64,000 bases of DNA from Meiothermus sp. QL-1 (GCF_003351145.1 NZ_QQSV01000012.1:1-64000), one strand, 5' to 3'. Shown: positions 16,873-24,742, counted from the first letter of the stretch. The notes: a model not told the origin generated them from the sequence alone. Numbers and translations are program-made.

Positions 16873-17658
16873 ATGGGGGTGCTTTTCGAGCGGAAGGGGC
16901 GGGTGTGCACGGTGATCCTGCACCGGCCCGAGGTGCGCAACGCGGTGGACGCAGAAACCGCCCATGCCCTGGCCGAGGCCTTTCGGCGCTTCGAGGCCGA
17001 CGACTCACTTCACGTGGCGGTGCTGTGGGGAGCGGGCGGGCACTTTTGCAGCGGCGCCGACCTTAAGGCCTTTGCTGAGGGGCGAGGCAACCTGTTGGCG
17101 GCGGATATGCGCCAGGACGGGCCCATGGGGCCCACGCGCATGTGGCTGTCCAAACCGGTGATTGCGGCCATCTCCGGTTACGCTGTGGCCGGGGGGCTCG
17201 AGCTGGCGCTGTGGTGCGATATCCGGGTGGTCGAGCGGAACGCCGTGTTGGGGGTTTTCAGCCGGCGCTTCGGTGTTCCCCTGATCGATGGGGGCACCCA
17301 GCGCCTGCCCCGCCTCATTGGCCTGAGCCGGGCCCTGGACCTGATCCTGACCGGCCGCCCCTGCAGCGGCGAAGAAGCCTTTGCCATAGGGCTGGCCCAG
17401 CGGCTGGTGGAGCCGGGCAGGGCGCGGGAGGCTGCGGAGGGGCTGGCTGAGGAGATGGCCGCTTTTCCCCAGCGCTGTCTGCGCAGCGACCGCGAGGCGG
17501 CCTACCGCGGCCTCGAGCTGGACTTTGACCAGGCCATGGCGCTGGAGTTTCGGCTCGGGCTTGGAGTCATCGAGTCAGGGGAGCCCTTGGAGGGGGCCCG
17601 CCGCTTCAGAGCAGGGGAGGGCCGGCACGGGGCCGCTGTCCCGCCCAAAGAGGGGTAG
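16873..17658 (+). CDS. Crotonase (enoyl-CoA hydratase/isomerase) family protein
   Basis: 261 residues. The crotonase fold is clear: FCSGADLKAFAEG supplies the CoA-binding loop and oxyanion hole, and AGGLELALWCDI gives the second oxyanion glycine with Glu110 at the position of catalytic Glu144 of rat hydratase. The second catalytic glutamate (rat Glu164) appears to be Ser130 in the segment GVFSRRFGVPLIDGGTQRL. Simple hydratase activity is therefore doubtful; isomerase, hydrolase or another CoA reaction is possible. The C-terminus is short and glycine-rich. Not functionally linked to the heme genes upstream as far as can be seen. Confidence 0.85.
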   Translation: MGVLFERKGRVCTVILHRPEVRNAVDAETAHALAEAFRRFEADDSLHVAVLWGAGGHFCSGADLKAFAEGRGNLLAADMRQDGPMGPTRMWLSKPVIAAISGYAVAGGLELALWCDIRVVERNAVLGVFSRRFGVPLIDGGTQRLPRLIGLSRALDLILTGRPCSGEEAFAIGLAQRLVEPGRAREAAEGLAEEMAAFPQRCLRSDREAAYRGLELDFDQAMALEFRLGLGVIESGEPLEGARRFRAGEGRHGAAVPPKEG

Positions 17659-17664
17659 TAGAAT
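17659..17664 (+). promoter_or_regulatory. TAGAAT -10 box of a leaderless gene
   Basis: TAGAAT begins directly after the crotonase stop and ends 6 bases before the ATG at 17671. That spacing places transcription start at the start codon itself. No Shine-Dalgarno sequence is present. Confidence 0.6.
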
Positions 17665-17670
17665 CGGAAT

Positions 17671-17829
17671 ATGCGGGAGAAAGACCCCCCTGGCGAGTTG
17701 AAGCCCGACTGGAAGGACTACCTGGCCCTGGTCATCGCGGCCTATTCTTTGCTGCTGCCGCCCTTGCTGCTGATCTTTGGGGTGGCGGCGCTGGTGCTGC
17801 TCTTCCTCAGCCTGGTCTTCAGGGGCTAG
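17671..17829 (+). CDS. Small single-pass membrane protein of unknown function, 52 residues
   Basis: Reads MREKDPPGELKPDWKDYLAL, then about 28 hydrophobic residues forming one transmembrane helix, and ends FRG. The charged N-terminus and short basic end suggest a membrane peptide with the N-terminus in the cytoplasm or a small subunit of a complex. Support for it being real: a well-placed TAGAAT box for leaderless expression, a typical membrane-protein composition, and a stop codon shared with the convergent phosphoribosyltransferase gene (CTAG at 17826-17829). No family recognised. Confidence 0.6.
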   Translation: MREKDPPGELKPDWKDYLALVIAAYSLLLPPLLLIFGVAALVLLFLSLVFRG

Positions 17830-18341
17830 GCCTGGCCGGCCTCCCGACCTGGCGTGGTCCAGCCCTGGGCCGGGTCCCAGGGGTAGACGATCCAGGCATC
17901 GGTCTCGGCGGCGTAGTAGTCGGGCCCGTCGCCGGGAAAGCGGTTTCTCTTGGGCTTGTAGTGGAGCACGGCAATCCTCGGGTGTCCACCAGCTAACCTA
18001 ACGCGTTCCCGCACCGCCACCGCGGTCTTGCCCGAGTCCCACACGTCGTCCACCACCAGCACCCGCTTGCCATAGAGCAGGTGGTCGGAGGGGAACTGGA
18101 GAAAGACCGGGTCCTGGACAGTTTCGCCTACGTCGGTGTAGAACATCACCGCCGCGGTGAGGATGTTGCGCTGGTCGGTGGCCTCCGAAACCAGGCAGGC
18201 TGGGATCATGCCGCCCCGGGTTATGGCCAGGATGCAGTCGAACTCGAGGGGGTTGACCTGGCCCAGGAGTCGTGCTACCAACTGGGTGATGTCCTGCCAG
18301 CTCAGGTACTGCTTCTCTGCGTAGCCCGGGGCCGGGTGCAT
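17826..18341 (-). CDS. Purine-type phosphoribosyltransferase (xanthine-guanine/hypoxanthine class)
   Basis: 171 residues. Type I phosphoribosyltransferase: the PRPP loop LVVDDVWDSGKT occupies residues 95-106, and the N-terminal pyrophosphate-contact segment is CILAITRGGMIPA. It would convert a free purine base plus PRPP to the nucleotide in salvage. The C-terminus (PDYYAAETDAWIVYPWD) resembles xanthine-guanine phosphoribosyltransferases, but the base cannot be assigned firmly. It follows lysC by 8 bases on the same strand, with GGAGAG before its ATG, so the two are co-transcribed. Confidence 0.85.
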   Translation of the reverse strand: MHPAPGYAEKQYLSWQDITQLVARLLGQVNPLEFDCILAITRGGMIPACLVSEATDQRNILTAAVMFYTDVGETVQDPVFLQFPSDHLLYGKRVLVVDDVWDSGKTAVAVRERVRLAGGHPRIAVLHYKPKRNRFPGDGPDYYAAETDAWIVYPWDPAQGWTTPGREAGQA

Positions 18342-18349
18342 GTGCTCTC

Positions 18350-18841
18350 CTAGCGAATGGGCTTGTCCAGCTCAAAGGCGCTGTGCACCGCGCGCAGGGC
18401 AGCCTCGGCGTACTGGGAGGGAATGATGGCCGAGATGCGCACCTCGCTGCTGGCAATCATCTCGATGTTGGCTCCTACGCTGGCCAGGGCCTGGAACATC
18501 CGCGCGGGGATGCCCGGGGTGGAGGCCAGGGCCACCCCCACGATGGAAATTTTGCAAACGTCCCGCCGGAGCTGGGCTTCCCCACCGATTTCTGCTAGAA
18601 CCGGCTCCAGGGCTTCCAGGGCCTCCTCGGCGAAGTCCTGGTTGACCGTGAAGGCCATCTGGGTGCGGCTCGGCTCGTGGCCGGGCACGCCCTGGATAAT
18701 CATGTCCACCGCCACCCCCTTGCGCCCTAGGGCCTCGAAGACCTGGGCGGCGATGCCAGGGCGGTCGGGGATGCCCACCAGGCCAATCTGGGCAATCTCC
18801 TCGTCGAGGGCTACGCCGGTCACCGGGCGGTCGAGTTCCAT
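18350..18841 (-). CDS. Aspartate kinase beta subunit from an internal in-frame start
   Basis: 163 residues, beginning at Met245 of the full-length protein (MELDRPVTGVALDEE) and covering only the two regulatory ACT domains. An internal ribosome site is visible: GGAGG 5 bases before this ATG, on the minus strand at 18847-18851. Thermus and Bacillus aspartate kinases are known to be alpha2-beta2 with beta made from such an in-frame internal start, and the length matches that of the Thermus beta subunit (about 161). Expression here is inferred. Confidence 0.75.
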   Translation of the reverse strand: MELDRPVTGVALDEEIAQIGLVGIPDRPGIAAQVFEALGRKGVAVDMIIQGVPGHEPSRTQMAFTVNQDFAEEALEALEPVLAEIGGEAQLRRDVCKISIVGVALASTPGIPARMFQALASVGANIEMIASSEVRISAIIPSQYAEAALRAVHSAFELDKPIR

Positions 18842-19573
18842 GCCGTCCTCCGTTACCAGGGTTCCTGGGTTGTAAGAGAAGCTGCTGCGCACGTGAATCC
18901 TCACCTTGTAGCGCTTTCCGTAGTAGACCGCCCGGGGGTGGAGCACCCTGGCCCCCAGGGCGGCCATCTCGAGCATCTGGTCGTAGCCGATGCGGGGGAG
19001 TTTCTGGGCCTCAGGGATGGCATGAGGGTCGGTGGTGTAGACCCCTTCGGTGTCGGTGAAAATTTCGCACTCCTCCGCCCCCAGCGCAGCGGCCAGGGCC
19101 ACCGCGGTGGTGTCGGAGCCGCCCCGCCCCAAAGTGGTGAGCTCGCCCTCGGGGGTGGTGCCCATGAAGCCCGCCACCACCGCCACCTCCCCCCGCTCCA
19201 GCGACTGCTGGATGAGGGTGGGCTCCACCCGCAGGATGCGGGCATCGCCGTAGCGCCCGTCGGTGGTGATGCCAATCTGGTGCTGGGTGAAGCCCCGGGC
19301 CGGGATGCCCATGGCGTTGAGCTGCATCGAGAGCAAAGCCACCGACTGCTGCTCGCCAATGGTGGTGAGCATATCCAGCTCGCGCGGGGGCGGGCGTCTG
19401 TTGACCCGCTTGGCTAGGGCGATGAGCTCATCGGTCATGCGGCCCATGGCCGAGACCACCACCGCCAACCGATGGCCCTTTTCGCGGTAGTGGTGGATGC
19501 GCTGGGCCACCTTGTGGATGCGATCGAGGTCGCCTACGCTGGTGCCGCCGTATTTTTGCACAACGAGCGCCAT
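18350..19573 (-). CDS. lysC: Aspartate kinase, alpha (full-length) subunit
   Basis: 407 residues. Phosphorylates aspartate, the first step to lysine, threonine and methionine. The kinase domain has VVQKYGGTSVGD at the start, VVVSAMGRMTDEL, and TTLGRGGSDTTAVALA with FTDTEGVYTTDP. Two ACT domains follow from about residue 258 (LVGIPDRPGIAAQVF and IVGVALASTPGIPARMF) and are expected to bind feedback amino acids. The gene contains an internal start for the beta subunit (see separate entry). Divergent from the symporter operon. Confidence 0.95.
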   Translation of the reverse strand: MALVVQKYGGTSVGDLDRIHKVAQRIHHYREKGHRLAVVVSAMGRMTDELIALAKRVNRRPPPRELDMLTTIGEQQSVALLSMQLNAMGIPARGFTQHQIGITTDGRYGDARILRVEPTLIQQSLERGEVAVVAGFMGTTPEGELTTLGRGGSDTTAVALAAALGAEECEIFTDTEGVYTTDPHAIPEAQKLPRIGYDQMLEMAALGARVLHPRAVYYGKRYKVRIHVRSSFSYNPGTLVTEDGMELDRPVTGVALDEEIAQIGLVGIPDRPGIAAQVFEALGRKGVAVDMIIQGVPGHEPSRTQMAFTVNQDFAEEALEALEPVLAEIGGEAQLRRDVCKISIVGVALASTPGIPARMFQALASVGANIEMIASSEVRISAIIPSQYAEAALRAVHSAFELDKPIR

Positions 19574-19585
19574 AGCTAGCTGTGC

Positions 19586-19614
19586 ATGCTATCACGCCTG
19601 GGGCAAGGCGCCAA
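19586..19614 (-). promoter_or_regulatory. lysC promoter
   Basis: On the minus strand, TTGGCG (19614-19609), a 17-base spacer and TAGCAT (19591-19586). Predicted transcription start is about 6 bases before the lysC ATG at 19573. No Shine-Dalgarno follows, so translation probably starts on a nearly leaderless message. Confidence 0.6.
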
Positions 19615-19682
19615 TACTGCGCTGCATGAGGGTGACGCGGGCAAGCTCGAGCGGAGGTGGGCTCTCATAAAACCCCCACTTT

Positions 19683-19707
19683 CGCAGATATCCGAAAACC
19701 GCAGATA
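19683..19707 (+). repeat. Direct repeat CGCAGATA upstream of the symporter promoter
   Basis: CGCAGATA occurs at 19683-19690 and 19700-19707, a 17-base period, immediately before the -35 hexamer at 19710. The position suits an activator or repressor site for the symporter operon, but no regulator can be named. Confidence 0.35.
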
Positions 19708-19709
19708 AC

Positions 19710-19739
19710 TTGCCAAGCTACAATTTCTGGTGCTAGATT
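19710..19739 (+). promoter_or_regulatory. Promoter of the DUF4212/symporter operon
   Basis: TTGCCA at 19710-19715, an 18-base spacer and TAGATT at 19734-19739. This gives a leader of about 65 bases before the ATG at 19813, which has its own Shine-Dalgarno GGAGG. An overlapping TACAAT at 19719 is an alternative -10. Confidence 0.5.
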
Positions 19740-19812
19740 CGTGGCGCAAGTCTGAAAAGCGCTCAGGCGACCACCAGAAGCGGTGGCTGACTTGTGCTAC
19801 ACGGAGGTTGGC

Positions 19813-20067
19813 ATGGATAAAGCGAAGGCCGAGGCATACTGGAGGGCCAACATCACCCTGATCCGAAACCTGCTCATCGTCTGGGCCTTGGTTTCGTACG
19901 GCTTTGGGATCTTGTTGGTCAACCTGCTCAACAACATCAAGCTGGGCTCGCTGCCCCTGGGCTTCTGGTTTGCCCACCAGGGGGCCATCATCATCTTCGT
20001 CATCCTGATCTTCATCTACGCTTCGCAGATGAACAAGATCGATCAGCAGTTCGACGTGCACGAATAG
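19813..20067 (+). CDS. DUF4212 small membrane subunit of a sodium/solute symporter
   Basis: 84 residues from ATG 19813 (ACGGAGG upstream; the frame is open further upstream without a better start). The family signature MDKAKAEAYWRANITLIRNLLIVWALVSYG is followed by two transmembrane helices (about 19-41 and 53-73) and a NKIDQQF tail. DUF4212 proteins are almost always encoded directly before an SSS-family symporter, as here, and are thought to be its small partner. Confidence 0.9.
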   Translation: MDKAKAEAYWRANITLIRNLLIVWALVSYGFGILLVNLLNNIKLGSLPLGFWFAHQGAIIIFVILIFIYASQMNKIDQQFDVHE

Positions 20068-20078
20068 GAGGCTGGCCG

Positions 20079-21806
20079 ATGAGCGTTGAGCTTTGGACCT
20101 GGACCATGGTCTTCCTGACCTTCGGTCTCTACGTTGGGATTGGGATCTGGGCCCGGGTGCGTGAGACCGAAGGGTTCTATGTGGCTGGGCGGGGGGTGCC
20201 GGCGGTGGCCAACGGGATGGCCACCGCGGCCGACTGGATGAGCGCGGCCAGCTTTATCTCCATGGCCGGCCTCATCTCCACCCTGGGCTACGACGGCACC
20301 ATCTACTTGATGGGTTGGACCGGGGGGTATGTGCTGCTGGCCTTGCTGCTGGCCCCTTACCTGCGCAAATTCGGTAAGTTCACCGTACCCGACTTCGTGG
20401 GGGACCGCTACTACTCCCAGACCGCGCGGGTGGTGGCGGTCTTGGCCGCGGTTTTTGTGTCCTTTGTGTACGTGATTCCCCAGCTTGTGGGGGTGGGTAC
20501 CGTTTTTGCCCGTTACCTGGGGGTGCCCAGCGTCACTGGTCTTTGGGTTGGGGTGGCTGTGACTGCCCTGTTCGCCGTGCTGGGCGGGATGAAGGGCATC
20601 ACCTGGACCCAGGTGGCCCAGTACACCGTGCTGATTACCGCCTACCTGATTCCGGGGTTTGCCATCGCCAGCATCCTGACCGGGAACCCCATTCCCCAGC
20701 TGGCCCTGACCTTCTCCGATATCACCGAGAGGCTCAACCAAATCCAGGTAGAGCTGGGCTTCACCCAGTACACCCAGCCCTTCCAGAGCTTCGACATGCT
20801 GAACATCCTGCTCATCACGGCCTGCTTGATGTTCGGCACGGCGGGGCTGCCCCACGTTATCATTCGCTTCTACACCGTGCCTACGGTGAAGGATGCCCGG
20901 GCCTCGGCAGGCTGGGCCCTGCTCTTCATCGCTTTGCTCTATACCACCGCGCCAGCCATCGCGGTCTTTGCCCGCTATAACCTGATCAACACCCTGCACG
21001 GCAAGACCTTCGAGGAGGTCAAGCAGATCGACTGGGTGGCCAAATGGGAGCGGACCGGGCTGCTCCGGTTCGTGGACAAGGATGGGGACGGCAAAATTAC
21101 TGTTGCTCCAGGCCGGGCTTTCAACCTGATCCCTGGCACCAACCGCCCTGACTTCAACAGCCCCAACGAGAAGTCGAAGAACGAGGTCTTCATCAACAAC
21201 GACATCATCGTGCTGGCCACCCCCGAAGTGGCCAAGCTGGCCCCGCTCATCATCGCTTTGGTGGCGGCTGGGGGCCTGGCGGCGGCCCTCTCTACGGCCT
21301 CGGGGCTACTCATCGTGATTTCCTCGGCGCTTTCCCACGACCTCTACTACCGCATCATCAACCCCCGGGCCACCGAGGCCCAGCGGCTGCTCATCGCACG
21401 GTTCGGCATACTCGTGGCGGTGCTGATCGCCGGCTACTTTGGACAGAACCCACCCGGGCTTATCGCGCAGCTGGTGGCCTTTGCCTTCGGGCTGGCGGCC
21501 AGCAGTTTCTTCCCCGCCATTCTGCTTGGAATTTTTGACAAGCGGACCACCCGCGAGGGGGCCATTGCCGGGATGGTGGTGGGGCTGGTCTTTACCGCCA
21601 GCTACATCATCGGCACCAGCTACTTCGGGATGCCGCGCTGGTTCTTTGGGGTAAGCCCCGAGGGCATCGGTACGGTGGGGATGCTGCTCAACCTGATCAT
21701 CACCTACACCGTCTCGCGCCTGACCCCTGAGCCGCCCAAGGAGGTGCAGGAGCTGGTGGAGTCGGTGCGGATTCCGCGGGGGGCCAAGGAGGCCCACTAC
21801 CACTAG
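20079..21806 (+). CDS. Sodium/solute symporter, SSS family (VC_2705 / acetate-permease-like group)
   Basis: 575 residues, about 13 predicted transmembrane helices. The first reads LWTWTMVFLTFGLYVGIGIWA, and family sites such as GRGVPAVANGMATAADWMSAASFI and ALSTASGLLIVISSALSHDLYYR (sodium-site region) are clear. A cytosolic or periplasmic insertion of about 70 residues near 310-390 contains DKDGDGKITV (residues 333-342), which looks like an EF-hand calcium loop. Small carboxylates such as acetate are the likely substrate by family; the sequence does not settle it. Starts 11 bases after DUF4212 with AGGAGG upstream. Confidence 0.92.
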   Translation: MSVELWTWTMVFLTFGLYVGIGIWARVRETEGFYVAGRGVPAVANGMATAADWMSAASFISMAGLISTLGYDGTIYLMGWTGGYVLLALLLAPYLRKFGKFTVPDFVGDRYYSQTARVVAVLAAVFVSFVYVIPQLVGVGTVFARYLGVPSVTGLWVGVAVTALFAVLGGMKGITWTQVAQYTVLITAYLIPGFAIASILTGNPIPQLALTFSDITERLNQIQVELGFTQYTQPFQSFDMLNILLITACLMFGTAGLPHVIIRFYTVPTVKDARASAGWALLFIALLYTTAPAIAVFARYNLINTLHGKTFEEVKQIDWVAKWERTGLLRFVDKDGDGKITVAPGRAFNLIPGTNRPDFNSPNEKSKNEVFINNDIIVLATPEVAKLAPLIIALVAAGGLAAALSTASGLLIVISSALSHDLYYRIINPRATEAQRLLIARFGILVAVLIAGYFGQNPPGLIAQLVAFAFGLAASSFFPAILLGIFDKRTTREGAIAGMVVGLVFTASYIIGTSYFGMPRWFFGVSPEGIGTVGMLLNLIITYTVSRLTPEPPKEVQELVESVRIPRGAKEAHYH

Positions 21807-21809
21807 GCC

Positions 21810-21835
21810 GCTGCCCCCACTGGTGTGGGGGCAGC
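21810..21835 (+). terminator. Hairpin after the symporter gene
   Basis: A perfect 11-base stem, GCTGCCCCCAC and GTGGGGGCAGC, with loop TGGT begins 3 bases after the symporter stop. It is followed by CCCCTTGTCT, so the T-run is weak; partial termination or mRNA 3'-end protection is possible. Confidence 0.65.
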
Positions 21836-21855
21836 CCCCTTGTCTGGATTAGGCT

Positions 21856-22287
21856 ATGGCTGTGAAGACCCCAGGCCCGTCCAAGGCTTATGTCCCGCCC
21901 AACCTGGCCCTACGCCTCACCCGGCTGCTTTTGGGCATAGCCAGCTTTTTGTTCCTCTTCTACACGGTGGGCCATTACCTAACAGGCTGGCCCTTTCCCA
22001 CCCCGCTCGATCTTTTGCGGATTGCCGCGGCGGTGCTGGTGGGGGGAGGGGTGGGCCTGGTCTTCGCCCGCTTTTGGCCGCTGCCTCCAGAGCCTGGGTT
22101 TGAGCGCATTTTTCGCATCTTCTTTCTGCTCTTGCCAGCTTTGGTGCTGGGGTATGGCCTGCAGATTCTGCTTTCGGCCAACCAGGCCCTGAGCTTGATC
22201 GTGCCCCTCTCGGCCTGGCTGGCCTCCGGCCTGATCGTGCGTTTGCCCCAGGAGGGGCAAAAATCACCCCCAGAGGCCAGAAAATAG
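21856..22287 (+). CDS. Small membrane protein of unknown function in the symporter cluster
   Basis: 143 residues with four hydrophobic segments (about 25-43, 55-75, 87-104 and 109-128) and charged ends. No family recognised. It lies 5 bases before the cNMP/CBS sensor gene, so it is co-transcribed with it. The ATG at 21856 lacks a Shine-Dalgarno; a GTG at 21862 sits exactly 6 bases after a TAGGCT box (21850-21855), the leaderless pattern used elsewhere in the window, and may be the real start. Confidence 0.7.
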   Translation: MAVKTPGPSKAYVPPNLALRLTRLLLGIASFLFLFYTVGHYLTGWPFPTPLDLLRIAAAVLVGGGVGLVFARFWPLPPEPGFERIFRIFFLLLPALVLGYGLQILLSANQALSLIVPLSAWLASGLIVRLPQEGQKSPPEARK

Positions 22288-22292
22288 GCGCT

Positions 22293-24083
22293 GTGAACCC
22301 CCTGGACTTCGTCTGCCAGCAGGCCCCCTTCAACCTCCTTCCAGAAGAGGCCCTGCAGAAGGTGGCGCGGGGCCTCGAGATCACCTTCTACCCCAAGAAC
22401 ACCAAGGTGCTGGAGCAGGGAGGGGAGCGAAGCCAGCACCTCTACCTGATCCGCAAGGGCCTGGCCCGGCTAGAGCGGGACGGGCAACCGGTGCTGCTTT
22501 TGGAGGAGGGGGAGGTCTTCGGCTACCCCTCGCTTCTCGCCCAGGAGGCCCCGGCCTTTGATGTACTGGCCGAGGAGGACCTGTTGGTCTACCGCTGGGG
22601 GGAAGGGGTCTTCCGGCAGCTCATGCAGTACCCCGAGTTCGCAGCCTTCTTCACCCGGGGCCTGGCCGAGCGGCTCAGGATATCCCAGCGCCTGGAGAGC
22701 CTGGTGGGGCTGGATTTGTCCTTGCCGGTAGGTGAGCTGGTAACGCGGCCGCCGGTTTTTATCGCCCCTACGGCCACCGTAGGGGAGGCTGCTCGGCTCA
22801 TGCGGGCCCACCAGATCAGCTCGGTGCTGGTGGAGGGGAGGCCCCTGGGCATCCTCACCGACCGGGACCTGCGCAACCGGGTGCTGGCCGAAGGACGGGG
22901 TCCAGAGACGCTGGTGCAGGAGGTGATGAGCGCGCCCCTCAAGAGCCGGCCTGCCTCCACCCCCCTTTTTGAGGCGCTGGCCTACATGGTGGAGCAGGGG
23001 ATTCACCACCTGCCCCTGGAAGAGGAGGGCCAGATTGTGGGGGTGGTGACCGACACCGTCTTCATGCGTCAGCAGGCCAGAAGCCCCCTCCACCTGCTGC
23101 GGCGGTTGGAGCGCACCCGGCGGCGAAGCGACCTGCGGGGCTATGGCCAGGAGCTTGGCGGGGTGGTCGAGCTGCTGCTGCAGGGAGGGCTGGGGGCCGG
23201 CGAGATCGGCCGCAGCGTGAGCGCCATCAACGACCAGCTCATTCGGATCCTCTTGCGCCTGGCCGAAGCGGAGCTTGGGCCTCCTCCCACCCCTTACGCC
23301 TGGATGGTCTTCGGCTCTGAGGGGCGCATGGAGCAGACCCTGCTCACCGACCAGGACAACGCCCTGGTTTACGCCGAGGCCTCAGCCGAAGCAGCGGCCT
23401 ACTTCCAGCGGATGGCCGAATTCGTGGTGGAGGGCCTTTTGGAAGCCGGGTTTCCCCCTTGTCCAGGGGGGTATATGGCCACCCGCTGGTGCAAACCCCT
23501 GGCCGAGTGGCTTCGCCTGTTTCGCCACTGGATCGAAACCCCCACCCCCCAGGAGCTTTTGGAGGCCCAGATTTTCTTCGACTTCAGGCCGGTCTACGGC
23601 TCGCTTTCCCTAGAGCCGCTGGAGCAGGTGGTGGCCCAAAGCGCCAAACAGGGCATCTTTCTGGCCCACCTGGCCAGAGCGGCCCTGCAGCTCCGGCCCC
23701 CCATCGGCTTTTTCCGCCGCATTCGGGAGGAGGAGGGAGGGGTGGACCTCAAGAAAGGGGGCATTGTGCCCATCGTGGGCCTGGCCCGGGTCTACGCCCT
23801 GGAGGCCGGCAGCCAGGCCCGGAGCACAGTGGAGCGTCTCCGCGTTGCGGCCCGGCAGAACCGGCTGAGCCAGGAGGGGGCCGAGACGTTGGTGGAGGCC
23901 TTTGGTTTCCTGATGCGTCTGCGCCTGAGGGAGCAGCTCGCCAGCCTTCACCGGGGGGAGCCCCCCAGCAACAGGGTGCCCTTAGAGCGCCTCTCCCCCC
24001 TCGAGCGCCGCCACCTGAAGGAGGCCTTCCTGCACATCCGCGAGATGCAGGAAGCCCTGAGCCACGCCTACGAACGCCTGTAA
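22293..24083 (+). CDS. Signal-sensing putative nucleotidyltransferase: cNMP-binding, two CBS domains, DUF294
   Basis: 596 residues. N-terminal cyclic-nucleotide-binding-like domain about residues 8-130 (EQGGERSQHLYLIRKG, LLLEEGEVFGYPSLL); a CBS pair about 145-265 (MRAHQISSVLVEGRPLGILTDRDLR and MVEQGIHHLPLEEEGQIVGVVT); then a DUF294 nucleotidyltransferase-like domain with GSEGRMEQTLLTDQDNALVY near residue 340, resembling the GlnD active site; and a helical DUF294 C-terminal domain. Proteins of this class occur beside SSS symporters and probably adjust transport or carbon use in response to nucleotides (inference). Starts with GTG. Confidence 0.9.
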   Translation: MNPLDFVCQQAPFNLLPEEALQKVARGLEITFYPKNTKVLEQGGERSQHLYLIRKGLARLERDGQPVLLLEEGEVFGYPSLLAQEAPAFDVLAEEDLLVYRWGEGVFRQLMQYPEFAAFFTRGLAERLRISQRLESLVGLDLSLPVGELVTRPPVFIAPTATVGEAARLMRAHQISSVLVEGRPLGILTDRDLRNRVLAEGRGPETLVQEVMSAPLKSRPASTPLFEALAYMVEQGIHHLPLEEEGQIVGVVTDTVFMRQQARSPLHLLRRLERTRRRSDLRGYGQELGGVVELLLQGGLGAGEIGRSVSAINDQLIRILLRLAEAELGPPPTPYAWMVFGSEGRMEQTLLTDQDNALVYAEASAEAAAYFQRMAEFVVEGLLEAGFPPCPGGYMATRWCKPLAEWLRLFRHWIETPTPQELLEAQIFFDFRPVYGSLSLEPLEQVVAQSAKQGIFLAHLARAALQLRPPIGFFRRIREEEGGVDLKKGGIVPIVGLARVYALEAGSQARSTVERLRVAARQNRLSQEGAETLVEAFGFLMRLRLREQLASLHRGEPPSNRVPLERLSPLERRHLKEAFLHIREMQEALSHAYERL

Positions 24084-24085
24084 CT

Positions 24086-24718
24086 ATGCTTGCCAACCGC
24101 CTTTGGTTCCCCTGGCATCCCTACCCCCACGGCAAAACGCCTTCTTGGTGGGAGGCGACCTACTGGGCCCTCGACCTGGAGACCAGCGGGCTCGAGCCCT
24201 CCGACCAGATTCTCTCGGTGGGGATGGTCCCCATTCGCGAGGGGGTGATCGAGTTCGGGGCTCACTTCTACAGTTTGGTCCGCCCCCAGCGGCCAGAGGA
24301 GCTCTCGCTGGAGGGCATCCGGGCCCACCACATCCTGCCGGCTGAGCTGGAGAGCGCCCCGCCCCTGGCTGTGGTGATGGAAAAGGTGCTGCACCGGGTG
24401 GGCCAGGGGGTGCTTCTCCTGCACTTTGCCCCCCTCGACCTGGGCTTTTTAAAGCAGGCCTGCCGGTCCCTGGGCCTGGGCTGGCCGAGGCCCAGGGTGG
24501 TGGACACCGCGGTGCTTTTGAGCCGCCTCAACCACCGCCGCCAGCGGCTCGAGCCCTACGCCCAGCCCCTGCCCTCGGCCCTGGGGGCAGCCCGGCGCTC
24601 TTTGGGCCTGCCGCCCCACCTGGAACACCATGCCCTGTGGGATGCCCTGGCCACAGCTGAGCTTTTCTTGCTCCTGCGGGAGCGGCTGGGAGCCAGGACC
24701 CTGCGGGAGCTCTTGTAG
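24086..24718 (+). CDS. DnaQ-like 3'-5' exonuclease family protein
   Basis: 210 residues from the ATG at 24086, 2 bases after the sensor stop. A DEDD-type RNase H-fold exonuclease: motif I is WALDLETSGLEPSDQILSVG (Asp and Glu of DxE), motif II is LLHFAPLDLGFL, and motif III is HHALWDALATAELF (histidine-type, DEDDh). Its constant link with the DUF294 sensor and the symporter suggests that its substrate may be a nucleotide signal or RNA and not replication errors, but this is inference. Confidence 0.87.
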   Translation: MLANRLWFPWHPYPHGKTPSWWEATYWALDLETSGLEPSDQILSVGMVPIREGVIEFGAHFYSLVRPQRPEELSLEGIRAHHILPAELESAPPLAVVMEKVLHRVGQGVLLLHFAPLDLGFLKQACRSLGLGWPRPRVVDTAVLLSRLNHRRQRLEPYAQPLPSALGAARRSLGLPPHLEHHALWDALATAELFLLLRERLGARTLRELL

Positions 24719-24742
24719 CTAGCGCAAATTATTGGACCTGGG

